In this document: one piece after another, positions 25,996 to 34,253 of the stretch | How positions within the stretch are numbered: the first letter of the stretch is position 1 | Layout of the letters: the number at the start of each line of letters is the position of its first letter | Assembly: GCF_000022205.1 (NCBI RefSeq) | Contig: NC_012029.1 | Span: 62,001-126,000 of the forward strand | Direction of reading: 5' to 3' | Source: Halorubrum lacusprofundi ATCC 49239 | GTDB taxonomy: Archaea > Halobacteriota > Halobacteria > Halobacteriales > Haloferacaceae | DNA length: 64,000 bases | Made by a program: the position numbers and the translations under genes | The notes under the pieces: model-generated | Told to the model about the DNA's origin: nothing | Database searches by the model: none | What the model saw: only the letters and a program-made list of their open reading frames with translations

Positions 25996-27711
25996 ATGCA
26001 AGCGGAATCGTCCTCCGGCGTCCGATCGAGTTACGGCGCGAAGCTCGCGCTGTCGCTGATCGGAGTCATGGGGGTCTCAGTTTCATACGGCGTCATCGTC
26101 TACCTCCGCGCGGAGGAGGCCGGGGCCGCGGGTGCGGAGGTCCGCTCCGGGCTCATCGGGATGACGCTGTTGACGGTGATCGGGCTCGCACTTATCGGTG
26201 TCACCGTCGGATCGAACACGGTCATCTCCCTGCGACAGCTTACGGACAAGGCCGAGCGGATGGCTGAGGGGGATCTCGACGTGCGGCTGGAGACGGGACG
26301 CACCGATGAGATCGGGCGGCTGTTCCGAGCGTTCGACGCCATGCGCGGCTCGCTCCGCTCCGAGATCGACGACGCTGAGGCGGCCCGCGAAGAGGCTGAG
26401 CGGGCGCGACGCGAGGCGACGGGCCGCGCCGAGACGGTCGAGCGCAAGGCGACCGAGTACGAGTCGGCGATGCGCGCGTTCGCCGACGGCGACTTGACCC
26501 AGCGGGTCGACTCCGATAGCGACAACGAGGCGATGGCGCGGGTCGGCGCCGCGTTCAACGAGATGGCCGACGAACTGGAGGGGACGGTCGCCTCCGTCGC
26601 AACCGTCGCCGAGGACACCGCCGACGTGGCCGGCACCGTCGACGACCGCACGGAGAGCCTCCGAGCGACGACCGGGACCGTCTCCGACGCGGTCGAGGAG
26701 ATCGCCGAGGGGGCGCGCACCCAGCGCGACGACCTGCAGGGAGCGACCGACGAGGCGGAGAACCTCGCGTCCTCGGCCGAGGAGGTCGCCTCCACCGTCA
26801 CCGACGTGGCGGAGACCGCCGAGCACGCCGCCGCGGTCGGCGAGGAGGGACGCGAGGCCGCCGAGGAGGCGCTCGCGGAGATGGACGCGGTCGAGGAGAC
26901 GACCGCGGAGACGACCGCGGAGGTCGAAGCGCTCGCCGAGGAGGTCGAGGAGATCGGCGAAGTCGTCGACACCATCTCGGAGATCGCCGAGCAGACGAAC
27001 CTGCTCGCGCTGAACGCCTCGATCGAGGCGGCTCGCTCCGGTGCCGACGGCGCCGGCTTCGCGGTCGTCGCCGAGGAGGTGAAGGCGCTGGCCGAGGAGA
27101 CCCAAAAATCGGCGAGTGAGATCGAAGCCCGGATCCACTCCGTGCAGGAGCGCGCGGAGACGGGCGCCGACGCGATGGAACGCACCGAACAGCGAATTTC
27201 CGCCGGCGTCGAGACCGTCGAGACGTCGATCGACGCGCTCGAACGCCTCGCAGAGGCCTCCGAGCGGACCGACACGAGTATGACCGAAATCACCCGGGCG
27301 ACCGAGACGCAGGCCAACTCCGTCGACGCAGTGGTCGGGCACGTCGAGGACGTCTCCGCGATCAGTGCACAGACCGCGAGTGCGGCCGGCGACGTCACCG
27401 GCGCGGTCGACGAGCAGGAACAGACTCTCGGCGCGGTCGAGACTGCCGCCGAGTCGCTCTCGGACCGCGCGCTCGCGCTGCGCGGCGCGGTGGATGACTT
27501 CGAGTTCGCGGCCGACGACGGCCTCGGCGCCGCGTCTACCCCCGTGTCCGACGGTCGCGGCCGCGACGCCACCACTACCGCGGTCTCAGACGGGGGTTCC
27601 GATGGCGGGACCGACGACGGCTCCTTCGACTTTTCTCACGGGAGTGAGGCACCCGACCGCGCCGGCGACAACCCCGCCGATGAAGGAGTGGACGGAGCGG
27701 GGGTGAACTGA
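25996..27711 (+). CDS. htrII: Sensory rhodopsin II transducer
   Basis: A 571-residue phototaxis transducer. Two membrane helices (about 15-37 and 53-75) are joined by a short outside loop, as in HtrII of Natronomonas pharaonis and unlike transducers with a large ligand domain. Two HAMP domains follow (about 75-125 and 155-205). The long signalling coiled coil has its conserved tip [18 protein letters not shown] at 332-349, the site of CheA/CheW docking. Residues about 510-571 are an acidic, Gly/Ser-rich tail. The next gene is its rhodopsin partner, whose ATG begins one base after this stop. By ungapped alignment from memory with the N. pharaonis protein, its Asn74 (bound to rhodopsin Tyr199) corresponds here to Gly63. 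Confidence 0.88.
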   Translation: MQAESSSGVRSSYGAKLALSLIGVMGVSVSYGVIVYLRAEEAGAAGAEVRSGLIGMTLLTVIGLALIGVTVGSNTVISLRQLTDKAERMAEGDLDVRLETGRTDEIGRLFRAFDAMRGSLRSEIDDAEAAREEAERARREATGRAETVERKATEYESAMRAFADGDLTQRVDSDSDNEAMARVGAAFNEMADELEGTVASVATVAEDTADVAGTVDDRTESLRATTGTVSDAVEEIAEGARTQRDDLQGATDEAENLASSAEEVASTVTDVAETAEHAAAVGEEGREAAEEALAEMDAVEETTAETTAEVEALAEEVEEIGEVVDTISEIAEQTNLLALNASIEAARSGADGAGFAVVAEEVKALAEETQKSASEIEARIHSVQERAETGADAMERTEQRISAGVETVETSIDALERLAEASERTDTSMTEITRATETQANSVDAVVGHVEDVSAISAQTASAAGDVTGAVDEQEQTLGAVETAAESLSDRALALRGAVDDFEFAADDGLGAASTPVSDGRGRDATTTAVSDGGSDGGTDDGSFDFSHGSEAPDRAGDNPADEGVDGAGVN

Positions 27712-27712
27712 G

Positions 27713-28477
27713 ATGCTCGTCGACACCTCCGTCTGGGCGTGGCTCGGCGTGCTCGCTATGGGCGCTGGCACGATCCTCCCGCTGTGGGCGTGGTTCTCCC
27801 GGTCTTCGGAGACCGGGGAGTCACACGCCGTCTACTATCTGACGCTCGCCGGGGTCACCGGCGTCGCGGCGCTCGCGTACTTCGCGATGGCGCTCGATGT
27901 CGGCACGGTGTCGGTGTCGGCCGGTGACCTCGAAGTCGTTCGGTACGTCGATTGGCTCGTGACGACACCGCTTTTGATCCTTTACCTCGGGCTGCTCGCC
28001 CGGCCGTCCCGACGCGTGCTCGTCGGGCTGATCGGGGTCGACGTGGTGATCATCGCCGGCGGTATCGTCGCCGCTGCCACCACCGGAACGGTTTCGTGGG
28101 TCGCCTTCGGCGTCGCCGGAGTCGCGTACCTCGGACTTGTCTACGGGCTCCTCGTCTCGCTCCCGCGGTCGGCCTCGGCGGAGGGGGACCGGATCCGCGC
28201 CGTCTTCGGTACGCTCCGGAACATCACGGTGGTGTTGTGGACGCTGTACCCGGTCGTGTGGCTGCTCGCGCCCACCGGGTTCGGCCTGCTGACGCCGACG
28301 ACGGAGATGCTCGTGTTCGTCTACCTCGATATCGTCTCGAAGGTCGGCTTCGTCGTCGTCGCGGTTATGGGCGCGGACGCGCTCAACCGCCTCGATGACG
28401 ACCGCGAATTTGTCGCCACCGACCCCGCTGTTGCCCCCGACGCCGAGGAGCACACGACCGTCCTCGGCGACGACTGA
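27713..28477 (+). CDS. sopII: Sensory rhodopsin II
   Basis: A 254-residue seven-helix retinal protein. The Schiff-base lysine is Lys210 (YLDIVSK) and the counterion Asp80 (RYVDWLVTTP). The bacteriorhodopsin proton donor Asp96 is replaced by Tyr91, so it is not a proton pump. Tyr179 (LYPVVW) and Tyr204, which in sensory rhodopsin II are important for signalling and transducer contact, are kept. The residue before the lysine is Ser209 in place of the usual Thr204. LLAPTGFGLLTPT resembles SRII more than SRI. It presumably senses blue-green light and drives avoidance through HtrII. Residues after about 228 are an acidic tail. Confidence 0.88.
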   Translation: MLVDTSVWAWLGVLAMGAGTILPLWAWFSRSSETGESHAVYYLTLAGVTGVAALAYFAMALDVGTVSVSAGDLEVVRYVDWLVTTPLLILYLGLLARPSRRVLVGLIGVDVVIIAGGIVAAATTGTVSWVAFGVAGVAYLGLVYGLLVSLPRSASAEGDRIRAVFGTLRNITVVLWTLYPVVWLLAPTGFGLLTPTTEMLVFVYLDIVSKVGFVVVAVMGADALNRLDDDREFVATDPAVAPDAEEHTTVLGDD

Positions 28478-28497
28478 GCCGCGTTCCCGTTTCCCGC

Positions 28498-29613
28498 TTA
28501 CTCCCCGTCCGCGACGAGATCCTCGTACCGCGCACCGGTCTGTTTCAGCGTCTCCGTCGAGTAGAGCCGCTCGTGGGTGAAGGGGAGGTGGTCGGCCGCC
28601 AGCTCGTCGATCTTCGCGTCGACCGCCTCGGCCTCGCGGCCGTGGATCATGGTGAACAGGTTGTACTCCCACTCCTGCTCCGGGCGACGCGGCCGGTGGT
28701 AACACAGCGTGACGTACGGGAGGCTCCCGACCGCCTCGCCGCGCTCGTCGAGCTCGTCGTCGGGTACGTCCCAGACCACCATGCAGTTGTTCGTGAACCC
28801 GGTGACGACGTGGTTGACGACGCAGCCGATCCGCTTGATGCAGCCGTCCGCGAGGAGTTGCTCGACCGCTGCGAGCACGTCCTCGATGGGGGCGTCGATC
28901 TCGCTCGCCACGTCGGCGTAGGGGGTCGAAGACAGGGGGAAGCCGTCCTGAATCGCCAAGAGGAGATCGCCTTCGAGGGGCGTGAGATCGCCGCGGGCGT
29001 TCTCGGAGATTCGGGTGGCGGAGACGTCTGTGTGGTCCGACGCTCGCGGGTCGCTTCGCTCCCCGCTCGCGGAGTCCGAGGCGCTTCGCGCCTCGCCCGA
29101 CTCCCGCGCGAACCGGTCCCCGTTGACGACGGGAAACTCCAGATCGATGTAGTAGTCGGTGAGCATCGGGAGGGCCAGCACCTCACAGCCGGTCCGCTCC
29201 TCGATCTCTGCGAGGATCGCGTCGCGGGTCTCGCGGGAGCCCGCGGTGACGACGAACCACTGGTTCCACTCGTGGTCGCGCCGGTAGTTGTGGTTCACCT
29301 GCTGGTAGCCGTTGATGACCTCGGCGACCTCGTTAAATCGATCCTCCGGCGCGCGCACCGCCGCGAGCGTCGAGGAACCAATGACTGGAGGATTGAGCAC
29401 CGCTCCGAACCGCCGGAACACGCCGCGCTCTCGGAGATCGCGGACGCGGTCGAGAACCGCGTCGGCGTCGATGTCGACGCCCGTCTCGGCCGTGATATCG
29501 CGGGCGACCCGCTCGAACGGACGTGATTCGACGGGGAAGCCGCTCTGGTACTCGTCGATGAGGGCCGCGTCGACGGCGTCGATGTCGGCCCGCCAGTCGG
29601 CGTCCAGACTCAT
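28498..29613 (-). CDS. ahbAB: Siroheme decarboxylase, fused AhbA-AhbB type
   Basis: A 371-residue protein made of two Lrp/AsnC-like halves, each with a winged helix plus a ferredoxin-like domain (about 8-170 and 206-360). They are joined by an acidic Ser/Ala-rich linker (about 172-205). The first half has the FRRFGAVLNPPVIG motif and the second IKRIGCVVNHVVTGF; HNYRRDHEWNQWFV and CYHRPRRPEQEWEYNLF are the conserved active-site segments of the Ahb/NirDL family. The enzyme removes two acetate carboxyls of siroheme to give didecarboxysiroheme in the archaeal heme pathway (or heme d1 in denitrifiers). In most organisms these are two separate proteins, AhbA and AhbB. The pathway role is from family knowledge. 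Confidence 0.85.
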   Translation of the reverse strand: MSLDADWRADIDAVDAALIDEYQSGFPVESRPFERVARDITAETGVDIDADAVLDRVRDLRERGVFRRFGAVLNPPVIGSSTLAAVRAPEDRFNEVAEVINGYQQVNHNYRRDHEWNQWFVVTAGSRETRDAILAEIEERTGCEVLALPMLTDYYIDLEFPVVNGDRFARESGEARSASDSASGERSDPRASDHTDVSATRISENARGDLTPLEGDLLLAIQDGFPLSSTPYADVASEIDAPIEDVLAAVEQLLADGCIKRIGCVVNHVVTGFTNNCMVVWDVPDDELDERGEAVGSLPYVTLCYHRPRRPEQEWEYNLFTMIHGREAEAVDAKIDELAADHLPFTHERLYSTETLKQTGARYEDLVADGE

Positions 29614-29737
29614 TGTGACGACTAGGTAGCGCGCGTACCTACGGGTTTCGGAGACGTTCGGGGACAGTTATCCGATTCGAAGCTCGGTCGTCAGCGGGAA
29701 CGACGGGGGTCAGTCGCTGTCGTCGTCGACGGAGGCG

Positions 29738-29896
29738 TCAGTCGTCAGCAGGCGTCTCACCCGGCGTCGGCGCGAACGCCCGGGCGCTCTCCTCGAGCTG
29801 TGCCGTCGAGCAGCCGCCGACGGTGGCGGCCTGTTCGAGGGTCAGTGTGCGGGCGCGGTACAGCGTGAGTGCGGTGGCGACGGATTTGGACGTCAT
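29738..29896 (-). CDS. 52-residue small protein, possible helix-turn-helix
   Basis: The frame starts ATG at 29896 (MTSKSVATALTLYRARTL) and ends TGA at 29738-29740. Residues 18-34 (LTLEQAATVGGCSTAQL) look like a helix-turn-helix fragment. Similar tiny haloarchaeal proteins exist in my memory but without function. A TATA-like TTATATG on the minus strand near 29930 is at suitable spacing. Confidence 0.6.
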   Translation of the reverse strand: MTSKSVATALTLYRARTLTLEQAATVGGCSTAQLEESARAFAPTPGETPADD

Positions 29897-30215
29897 CGGG
29901 AACAACTGTTCACTAGATGGACGAACATATAACTCTAACTCCTTTTGAGGTCCGTTACGGAATCCACTAGCGACAAAAACTGTTGTACTTACCTAATATT
30001 GTCTCAGAACACAACGATCGTATTATCCTATTATGTGATCGAGTACCACGGAACCGGCGAGAATCGCCTCGGTTCCCGGCGTTGTCGCTCGCGCGCGCCG
30101 CAAGCGAGACGCGATGACTCGGTCCTCGTCCCCTCGGTAACGCGTCGGTCTGTGTCCTTCCCAGCACTCGGGAGCCGAGCGAGGGACTTTTCGTTCGAGG
30201 TCTCGAACGGCGCGT
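29897..30215. other. Divergent intergenic region with AT-rich block and hairpin
   Basis: The 319 bases between two divergent genes hold no gene. Bases 29925-30045 are AT-rich against a GC-rich background. At 30050-30075 GGAACCG and CGGTTCC pair over an inner GCGA/TCGC stem, a strong hairpin of 11 paired bases with a two-base bulge. It may act as an operator, or as a barrier between the divergent promoters. Confidence 0.4.
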
Positions 30216-31322
30216 ATGGCTCAGGCGACTCAGGAGTTCGGCGACTGGCCCCTCAAACGGCTGATGACCGATGTCTGCGGCTCCGGCCACAAGTCGGCCG
30301 ACGACCTGACGCGCGCGCAGGCGACCGAGGCGTTCGAGCGCATCCTCGCGGACGAGCCCGACCCGACCACGCTCGGGGCGTTCTGGCTCGCGAACCGCTG
30401 GAAGCGGAACACGGCCGAGGAACTCGGCGCGTACGTCGACGTGATGTGCGAGCGCGTCGAATACGCCGAACCCGACGCCGACCCCGTCGACTGCGGCGCC
30501 AACTACGACGGCAAGGGACGCTCCGCGATCCTCGGCGTCGCGGCCGGCGTCGTCGCGGCCGCCGCGGGCACCCCTGTCGTCGTCCATTCGGGCGACCGGG
30601 TCCCCACCCAGAAGCAGGACGCGTACAAGCACGTCCTCGACGAGCTGGGCGTCCACACCGAGCTGACGCCTTCGGACTCCGCCGACATGGTCGACGAGAC
30701 CGGCTTCGGCTTCTACTACCAGCCCGCGTTCAACCCCGCCATCGACGACCTGTTCGACCGCCGCGACCAGATGGGGGTCCGGACGTTCGTCAACACGATC
30801 GAGACGCTGGCGAACCCCGCCGGGGCGTCGGTCCACCTCGGCTCCTTCTACCACCTCGCGTTCGCGAAGAAGGTGGTCGACACGTTCGTAGAAAGCGAGT
30901 TCCACGACCTCGACCGCGTCCTGATGTTCCAGGGGATGGAGGGGTACGACGACGTGCGCCCCGGCTACACCAAGGTCGCCGAGTGGGACGCGGCGGGCGG
31001 CGACGGGGACGAAGCGGGAGACGCCGGCAGCGAGGGCGCGTCCTTCGACGACTTCGAGATCGAGACCGCCAAGTACGGGATGGACCTCGAAGAGGAGGAC
31101 CTCGCGGTCGACGACGTCGCGGTCGAGTCGGCAGAAATCACCGAGGCGGTGCTGACCGGCGAGCGCGACGGGCCCTTCGCCGACGCGGTCGCGGTCAACG
31201 CTGCGCTCCGTATCTACGCCCGCGAAGACGCCGACTCGATCGAGGACGGCCTCGACGCGGCCCGAGCAGTTATCGACGACGGCTCCGCACACGACGTTCT
31301 CGAAGCGCTTCGCGACTTCTGA
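30216..31322 (+). CDS. Anthranilate phosphoribosyltransferase-like protein (TrpD2 type)
   Basis: A 368-residue member of the TrpD/nucleoside phosphorylase class III fold. An N-terminal helical domain (about 15-75) is followed by the phosphoribosyl-binding domain. The usual TrpD loop GTGGD is altered: here GANYDGKGRSA lies near 93-103, and HSGDRVP near 127-133. This places it among the TrpD2/YbiB-type proteins, some of which bind nucleic acid instead of catalysing tryptophan synthesis. An acidic Gly/Asp insert is at about 262-280. No trp genes are adjacent, so a role in tryptophan synthesis is not supported. Confidence 0.82.
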   Translation: MAQATQEFGDWPLKRLMTDVCGSGHKSADDLTRAQATEAFERILADEPDPTTLGAFWLANRWKRNTAEELGAYVDVMCERVEYAEPDADPVDCGANYDGKGRSAILGVAAGVVAAAAGTPVVVHSGDRVPTQKQDAYKHVLDELGVHTELTPSDSADMVDETGFGFYYQPAFNPAIDDLFDRRDQMGVRTFVNTIETLANPAGASVHLGSFYHLAFAKKVVDTFVESEFHDLDRVLMFQGMEGYDDVRPGYTKVAEWDAAGGDGDEAGDAGSEGASFDDFEIETAKYGMDLEEEDLAVDDVAVESAEITEAVLTGERDGPFADAVAVNAALRIYAREDADSIEDGLDAARAVIDDGSAHDVLEALRDF

Positions 31323-31524
31323 TCGCGCTCGGCGCGCTTCTCCGTCATTTTCTCACCTCTGCCGTTCCCGGTTTCTTTCGTCTCTCGTGACCGCTACTCT
31401 CCCGTTTTCGCCGTCTCGATCCCCCGATCTGGGTCGAATTTGGGACGGAATTCGGAAAGCAGTCTTGAGGCCGTAGCACCAAGTGAAGGTGTACCGAACA
31501 TGACCTACGATACCGCTCCTCACT

Positions 31525-31674
31525 ATGCCCACGTGTGAACACTGCGAGGCGCACGTCTCCGACCGATTCGCCCGGGTGTTCTCGGACGCTCGCGGCCGGA
31601 TACACGCGTGTCCGAACTGCTCGGCGAACGCCGGGATCGCCGAGGTCGCAAAAGAACGGGCACAAAACGCCTGA
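31525..31674 (+). CDS. 49-residue zinc-finger protein
   Basis: The frame MPTCEHCEAHVSDRF to TGA at 31672-31674 has two Cys pairs (CEHC at 4-7 and CPNC at 29-32) that should bind one zinc ion. I recall this as a small haloarchaeal zinc-finger family (DUF7563-like) present in many genomes. Function unknown. It is missing from simple length-filtered gene calls because of its size. Confidence 0.78.
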   Translation: MPTCEHCEAHVSDRFARVFSDARGRIHACPNCSANAGIAEVAKERAQNA

Positions 31675-31735
31675 ATCCCGCTGACCGGTCTCTCTCGGCC
31701 TTCCGACCTTTCTTGGTTCATTGCCCCGACGACGC

Positions 31736-32569
31736 CTAGCGCTCGGGCGCGGGCGGCATCGATCGTTTGTGAGCGCTGCGCTCGACGAGTTCGACGACGC
31801 GGTCGACGGCCTCCTCCGGCACGTCGAGTTCGCGGACCGTCGCCGCTCGAGAGAGCCCGCCGTCGACGTGGACCGCCAAGATCGCGTCGACGGTGTCGTA
31901 GTCGAGTCCCATCTCCGCCGCGTCGGTCTGGCCCTCCCACATGCCGGCGGTCGGCTCCTGCATCACCAGATCGCGGGGCACGCCGACGTGCGCGGCCAGC
32001 TGGCGCACCTGCTGTTTGTACAGGTTTCCGATCGGGTTGCAGTCGACCGCCTGATCGCCGTACTTCGTGAAGTAGCCCGTCATCGCCTCCGCGCGGTTCC
32101 CGGTTCCCAGCACGATCCGGTTCTCGGCGTTGGCGACGAAGTAGTTCAACACGGCGCGGGTCCGGACGTAGACGTTCCCCGCCGCCATGCGGTCGTCGGC
32201 GGCCTCGGGGAACGCGTCGAAGACGGACTCCGCGATCGGCTGGATCTCGACCACGTCGTACTCGATCCCGAGGTCGTGGGCGACGCGCTCGGCGTCGCTC
32301 ATCACGTCCGGATCGTTCACCTCGGCGGGCATCGTGATCCCGTGGAGGCCGTCCTCGCCGAGCGCTTCGACCGCGAGGTGGGCAGTCAGCGTCGAGTCGA
32401 TCCCGCCAGAGAGCCCGAGGACGGCGCCCTCAGATCCCGCGTCGTCGACGAGATCGGCGATAAAGGAAACAATGCGCTCGCGGGCGTTCTCCAACTCCTC
32501 CTCCGAGAGGCGGAGATCGAGCGGGGGGTCGTCCGACAGCAACACCGACTGGTCCGAGGTCCGGCTCAT
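31736..32569 (-). CDS. nadE: NAD(+) synthetase
   Basis: A 277-residue ammonia-dependent NadE that converts deamido-NAD to NAD with ATP. The PP-loop LGLSGGIDSTLTAHLA is at about 51-66. Further conserved segments are RAVLNYFVANAENRIVLGTGNRAE (about 138-161) and GYFTKYGDQAVDCNPIGNLYK (about 164-184). Length agrees with the short, non-glutaminase class. It is convergent with the zinc-finger gene. Confidence 0.94.
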   Translation of the reverse strand: MSRTSDQSVLLSDDPPLDLRLSEEELENARERIVSFIADLVDDAGSEGAVLGLSGGIDSTLTAHLAVEALGEDGLHGITMPAEVNDPDVMSDAERVAHDLGIEYDVVEIQPIAESVFDAFPEAADDRMAAGNVYVRTRAVLNYFVANAENRIVLGTGNRAEAMTGYFTKYGDQAVDCNPIGNLYKQQVRQLAAHVGVPRDLVMQEPTAGMWEGQTDAAEMGLDYDTVDAILAVHVDGGLSRAATVRELDVPEEAVDRVVELVERSAHKRSMPPAPER

Positions 32570-32664
32570 GGACTGAGTCTGGGACCGAGGCGACTAATAC
32601 CTCCCCGTCGGCGCGGGGAACTGGACGCGTGTCGGGTTCTGCGACACACCGCGAATCGATCGTC

Positions 32665-33090
32665 TCACGCGCCGCCGACGAGCGGGCCGCGACGGAACGT
32701 CGGTATATAAAAGAGAGCGGCGAGCGCGACGAACAGCCCCGCGGCGTACCGGAGTTGGGTAACCGGGTCCGGCGGCGAGAGGATCGCGCCGCCGAGGACC
32801 GAGATCGCTGCGCTGGCGGCGAGCCAGCCGGCGATCCGGTCGATTCGGGGTACCGGCTCCGCACGCTCGCCGATCCGAGATGCGAAAAGGATGTACGCCA
32901 CGAACACCGGGACCGGAAACAGCGCCGCGCCGACGCCTATCAGCCATCGACGAGGCTTGGAGACGCCCCGAGCGGCGGCGTCGCGGGACACGACGGCGAC
33001 GATCGCGACCGCGGACGCAAGGAGTGCGAGGCCGACGACGCCGGCGAGGAGGATATTCGACGTATCGGGACCGGTCTGGAGGACGATCAC
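32665..33090 (-). CDS. Four-helix membrane protein of unknown function
   Basis: A 141-residue protein with hydrophobic segments at about 13-35, 46-69, 84-102 and 112-129. A basic loop (SKPRRW) lies between the first two. No family recognised. Same strand as nadE, with a 95-base gap. Confidence 0.7.
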   Translation of the reverse strand: MIVLQTGPDTSNILLAGVVGLALLASAVAIVAVVSRDAAARGVSKPRRWLIGVGAALFPVPVFVAYILFASRIGERAEPVPRIDRIAGWLAASAAISVLGGAILSPPDPVTQLRYAAGLFVALAALFYIPTFRRGPLVGGA

Positions 33091-33110
33091 GCTCGGCGAT
33101 CCGGCGGCAA

Positions 33111-33155
33111 TTTATAAATACCCGGCGACGGTGGCCGTCGATCCCTTATAAACAG
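33111..33155. repeat. Short copy of the 2-kb repeat element (ends only)
   Basis: TTTATAAATACCCGGCGACGG at 33111-33131 resembles the left end of the element at 1842, and CCGTCGATCCCTTATAAACAG at 33135-33155 nearly equals its right end at 2116-2135. The roughly 270-base core is absent, as if deleted between the ends. The stop codon of the NUDIX gene (TAA, minus strand 33148-33146) lies inside the right-hand TTATAAA. Confidence 0.45.
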
Positions 33156-33736
33156 CCGTCCGCTTTGGCCAACAGCAACCCCTCCAGCGTCGCGTCGTTG
33201 GTCGGCGGCTCTCGGGCGACCGCCAGCGCCTCGTCGATCGGGACCGTCCGCGGGACGAGGAACTCGTTGCTGTCGTGGTCGACGTCGACCGGCTCTAACC
33301 CCTCGGCAAACACGTAGCCGCGTTTGTGCCGGAGAACCCCAGTTGAACACCACACCTCCTGCAGCAGCGATGTCGACGACGGTTCAAATCCGGTCTCCTC
33401 GGCGAGTTCGCGGGCGCCGGCGGCGGTGTACGACTCGCCGGGCTCGACGATCCCCGCGGGAAGCTCCAGTTGGGTGTTCCGCACGGTCGGTCGGTACTGC
33501 TCGACGAACAACACCTGGTCGTCGGCGACCGCGACCACGATCGTCGCGGGCGACAGTTCCGCCCAGTAGTACTTCTTCTCCGTCCCGTCGGGCTGCTCGA
33601 CGCGGTCGTACCCGCCGACGAACCACCCCTCGTCGTACTCGACGACGACCTCCCGGACCGGCCACTCCGGCTCGCCCGGTAGCGAGTGGGTCCGCCCGTC
33701 GTCGAAGGCCGGCAGGTCGCGGAGGTCGTCGCTCAC
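33146..33736 (-). CDS. NUDIX hydrolase, ADP-ribose pyrophosphatase-like
   Basis: A 196-residue protein with the NUDIX motif in GARELAEETGFEPSS (about 108-122, REx2EE core) after LELPAGIVEPGESY. The EQYR segment about ten residues before is typical of ADP-ribose pyrophosphatases. The start is GTG at 33736, overlapping the TGA of the upstream gene (GTGA), which shows coupling; the longer frame to 34480 is a shadow. Its stop lies in a repeat remnant. Confidence 0.9.
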   Translation of the reverse strand: MSDDLRDLPAFDDGRTHSLPGEPEWPVREVVVEYDEGWFVGGYDRVEQPDGTEKKYYWAELSPATIVVAVADDQVLFVEQYRPTVRNTQLELPAGIVEPGESYTAAGARELAEETGFEPSSTSLLQEVWCSTGVLRHKRGYVFAEGLEPVDVDHDSNEFLVPRTVPIDEALAVAREPPTNDATLEGLLLAKADGCL

Positions 33737-34116
33737 GGCCGTACCACCTCCACGTAGTAGACCCGTCCGTCGCGGCGGACGCGGACCCCGTCGCCGGTCG
33801 CCGCCTCCGGCACCTGTCGGGTGAGCGCGTCCACCTCGTCGAACGGGGTATGGGTGAACCACTTCTTCACCCCGTACGGGCCGGTCTGGTACCCCTCGGA
33901 GCGACCGTCGTCGCTCGCGAGCGCGCTCGTGAGGAACGGGTACCGCCGGTCGGAGACGTTGTTCACGTCGGCCGCGGTCTCGTTTGTCTCTATCGGCTCG
34001 GCGGTGAGGTAGTACGGATCGCCGCTTCCGAGGTAGCTCGGGAGCGCCCCCAGCGCGAGCAGGGCGACGACCACCAGGGCGATGGCGATGAGGAGATTCC
34101 GGGTAACCCGGCGCAT
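33733..34116 (-). CDS. Membrane-anchored extracytoplasmic protein
   Basis: A 127-residue protein with a basic start (MRRVTRN), one hydrophobic helix (about 8-25), and an outside domain containing conserved-looking YQTGPYGVKKWFTHTPFDEV. The gene ends inside the NUDIX start codon (GTGA overlap). I know no function. The ATG at 34116 was taken since upstream residues in the longer frame have shadow composition and the next gene is divergent. Confidence 0.7.
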   Translation of the reverse strand: MRRVTRNLLIAIALVVVALLALGALPSYLGSGDPYYLTAEPIETNETAADVNNVSDRRYPFLTSALASDDGRSEGYQTGPYGVKKWFTHTPFDEVDALTRQVPEAATGDGVRVRRDGRVYYVEVVRP

Positions 34117-34253
34117 GGTCGCCGTTGGCGCCGGCGGGGAATACCGGTTTCGACCGTGGTGGAATCGCTCCGGCTCTCGCTCTCTCAACGCCGCGCCTGG
34201 CACCGACACCCCGCCGCCGACGCGCTTTACTCGCCTGCGTCCCTCCCTCGCTC

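Noticed and set aside
26083-27342. 419-codon minus-strand frame in htrII
   Set aside because: Gly/Arg/Leu-rich antisense shadow of a coiled-coil gene.
30216-31322. Genuine TrpD of tryptophan synthesis
   Set aside because: The GTGGD phosphoribosyl loop is not kept and no trp genes are adjacent.
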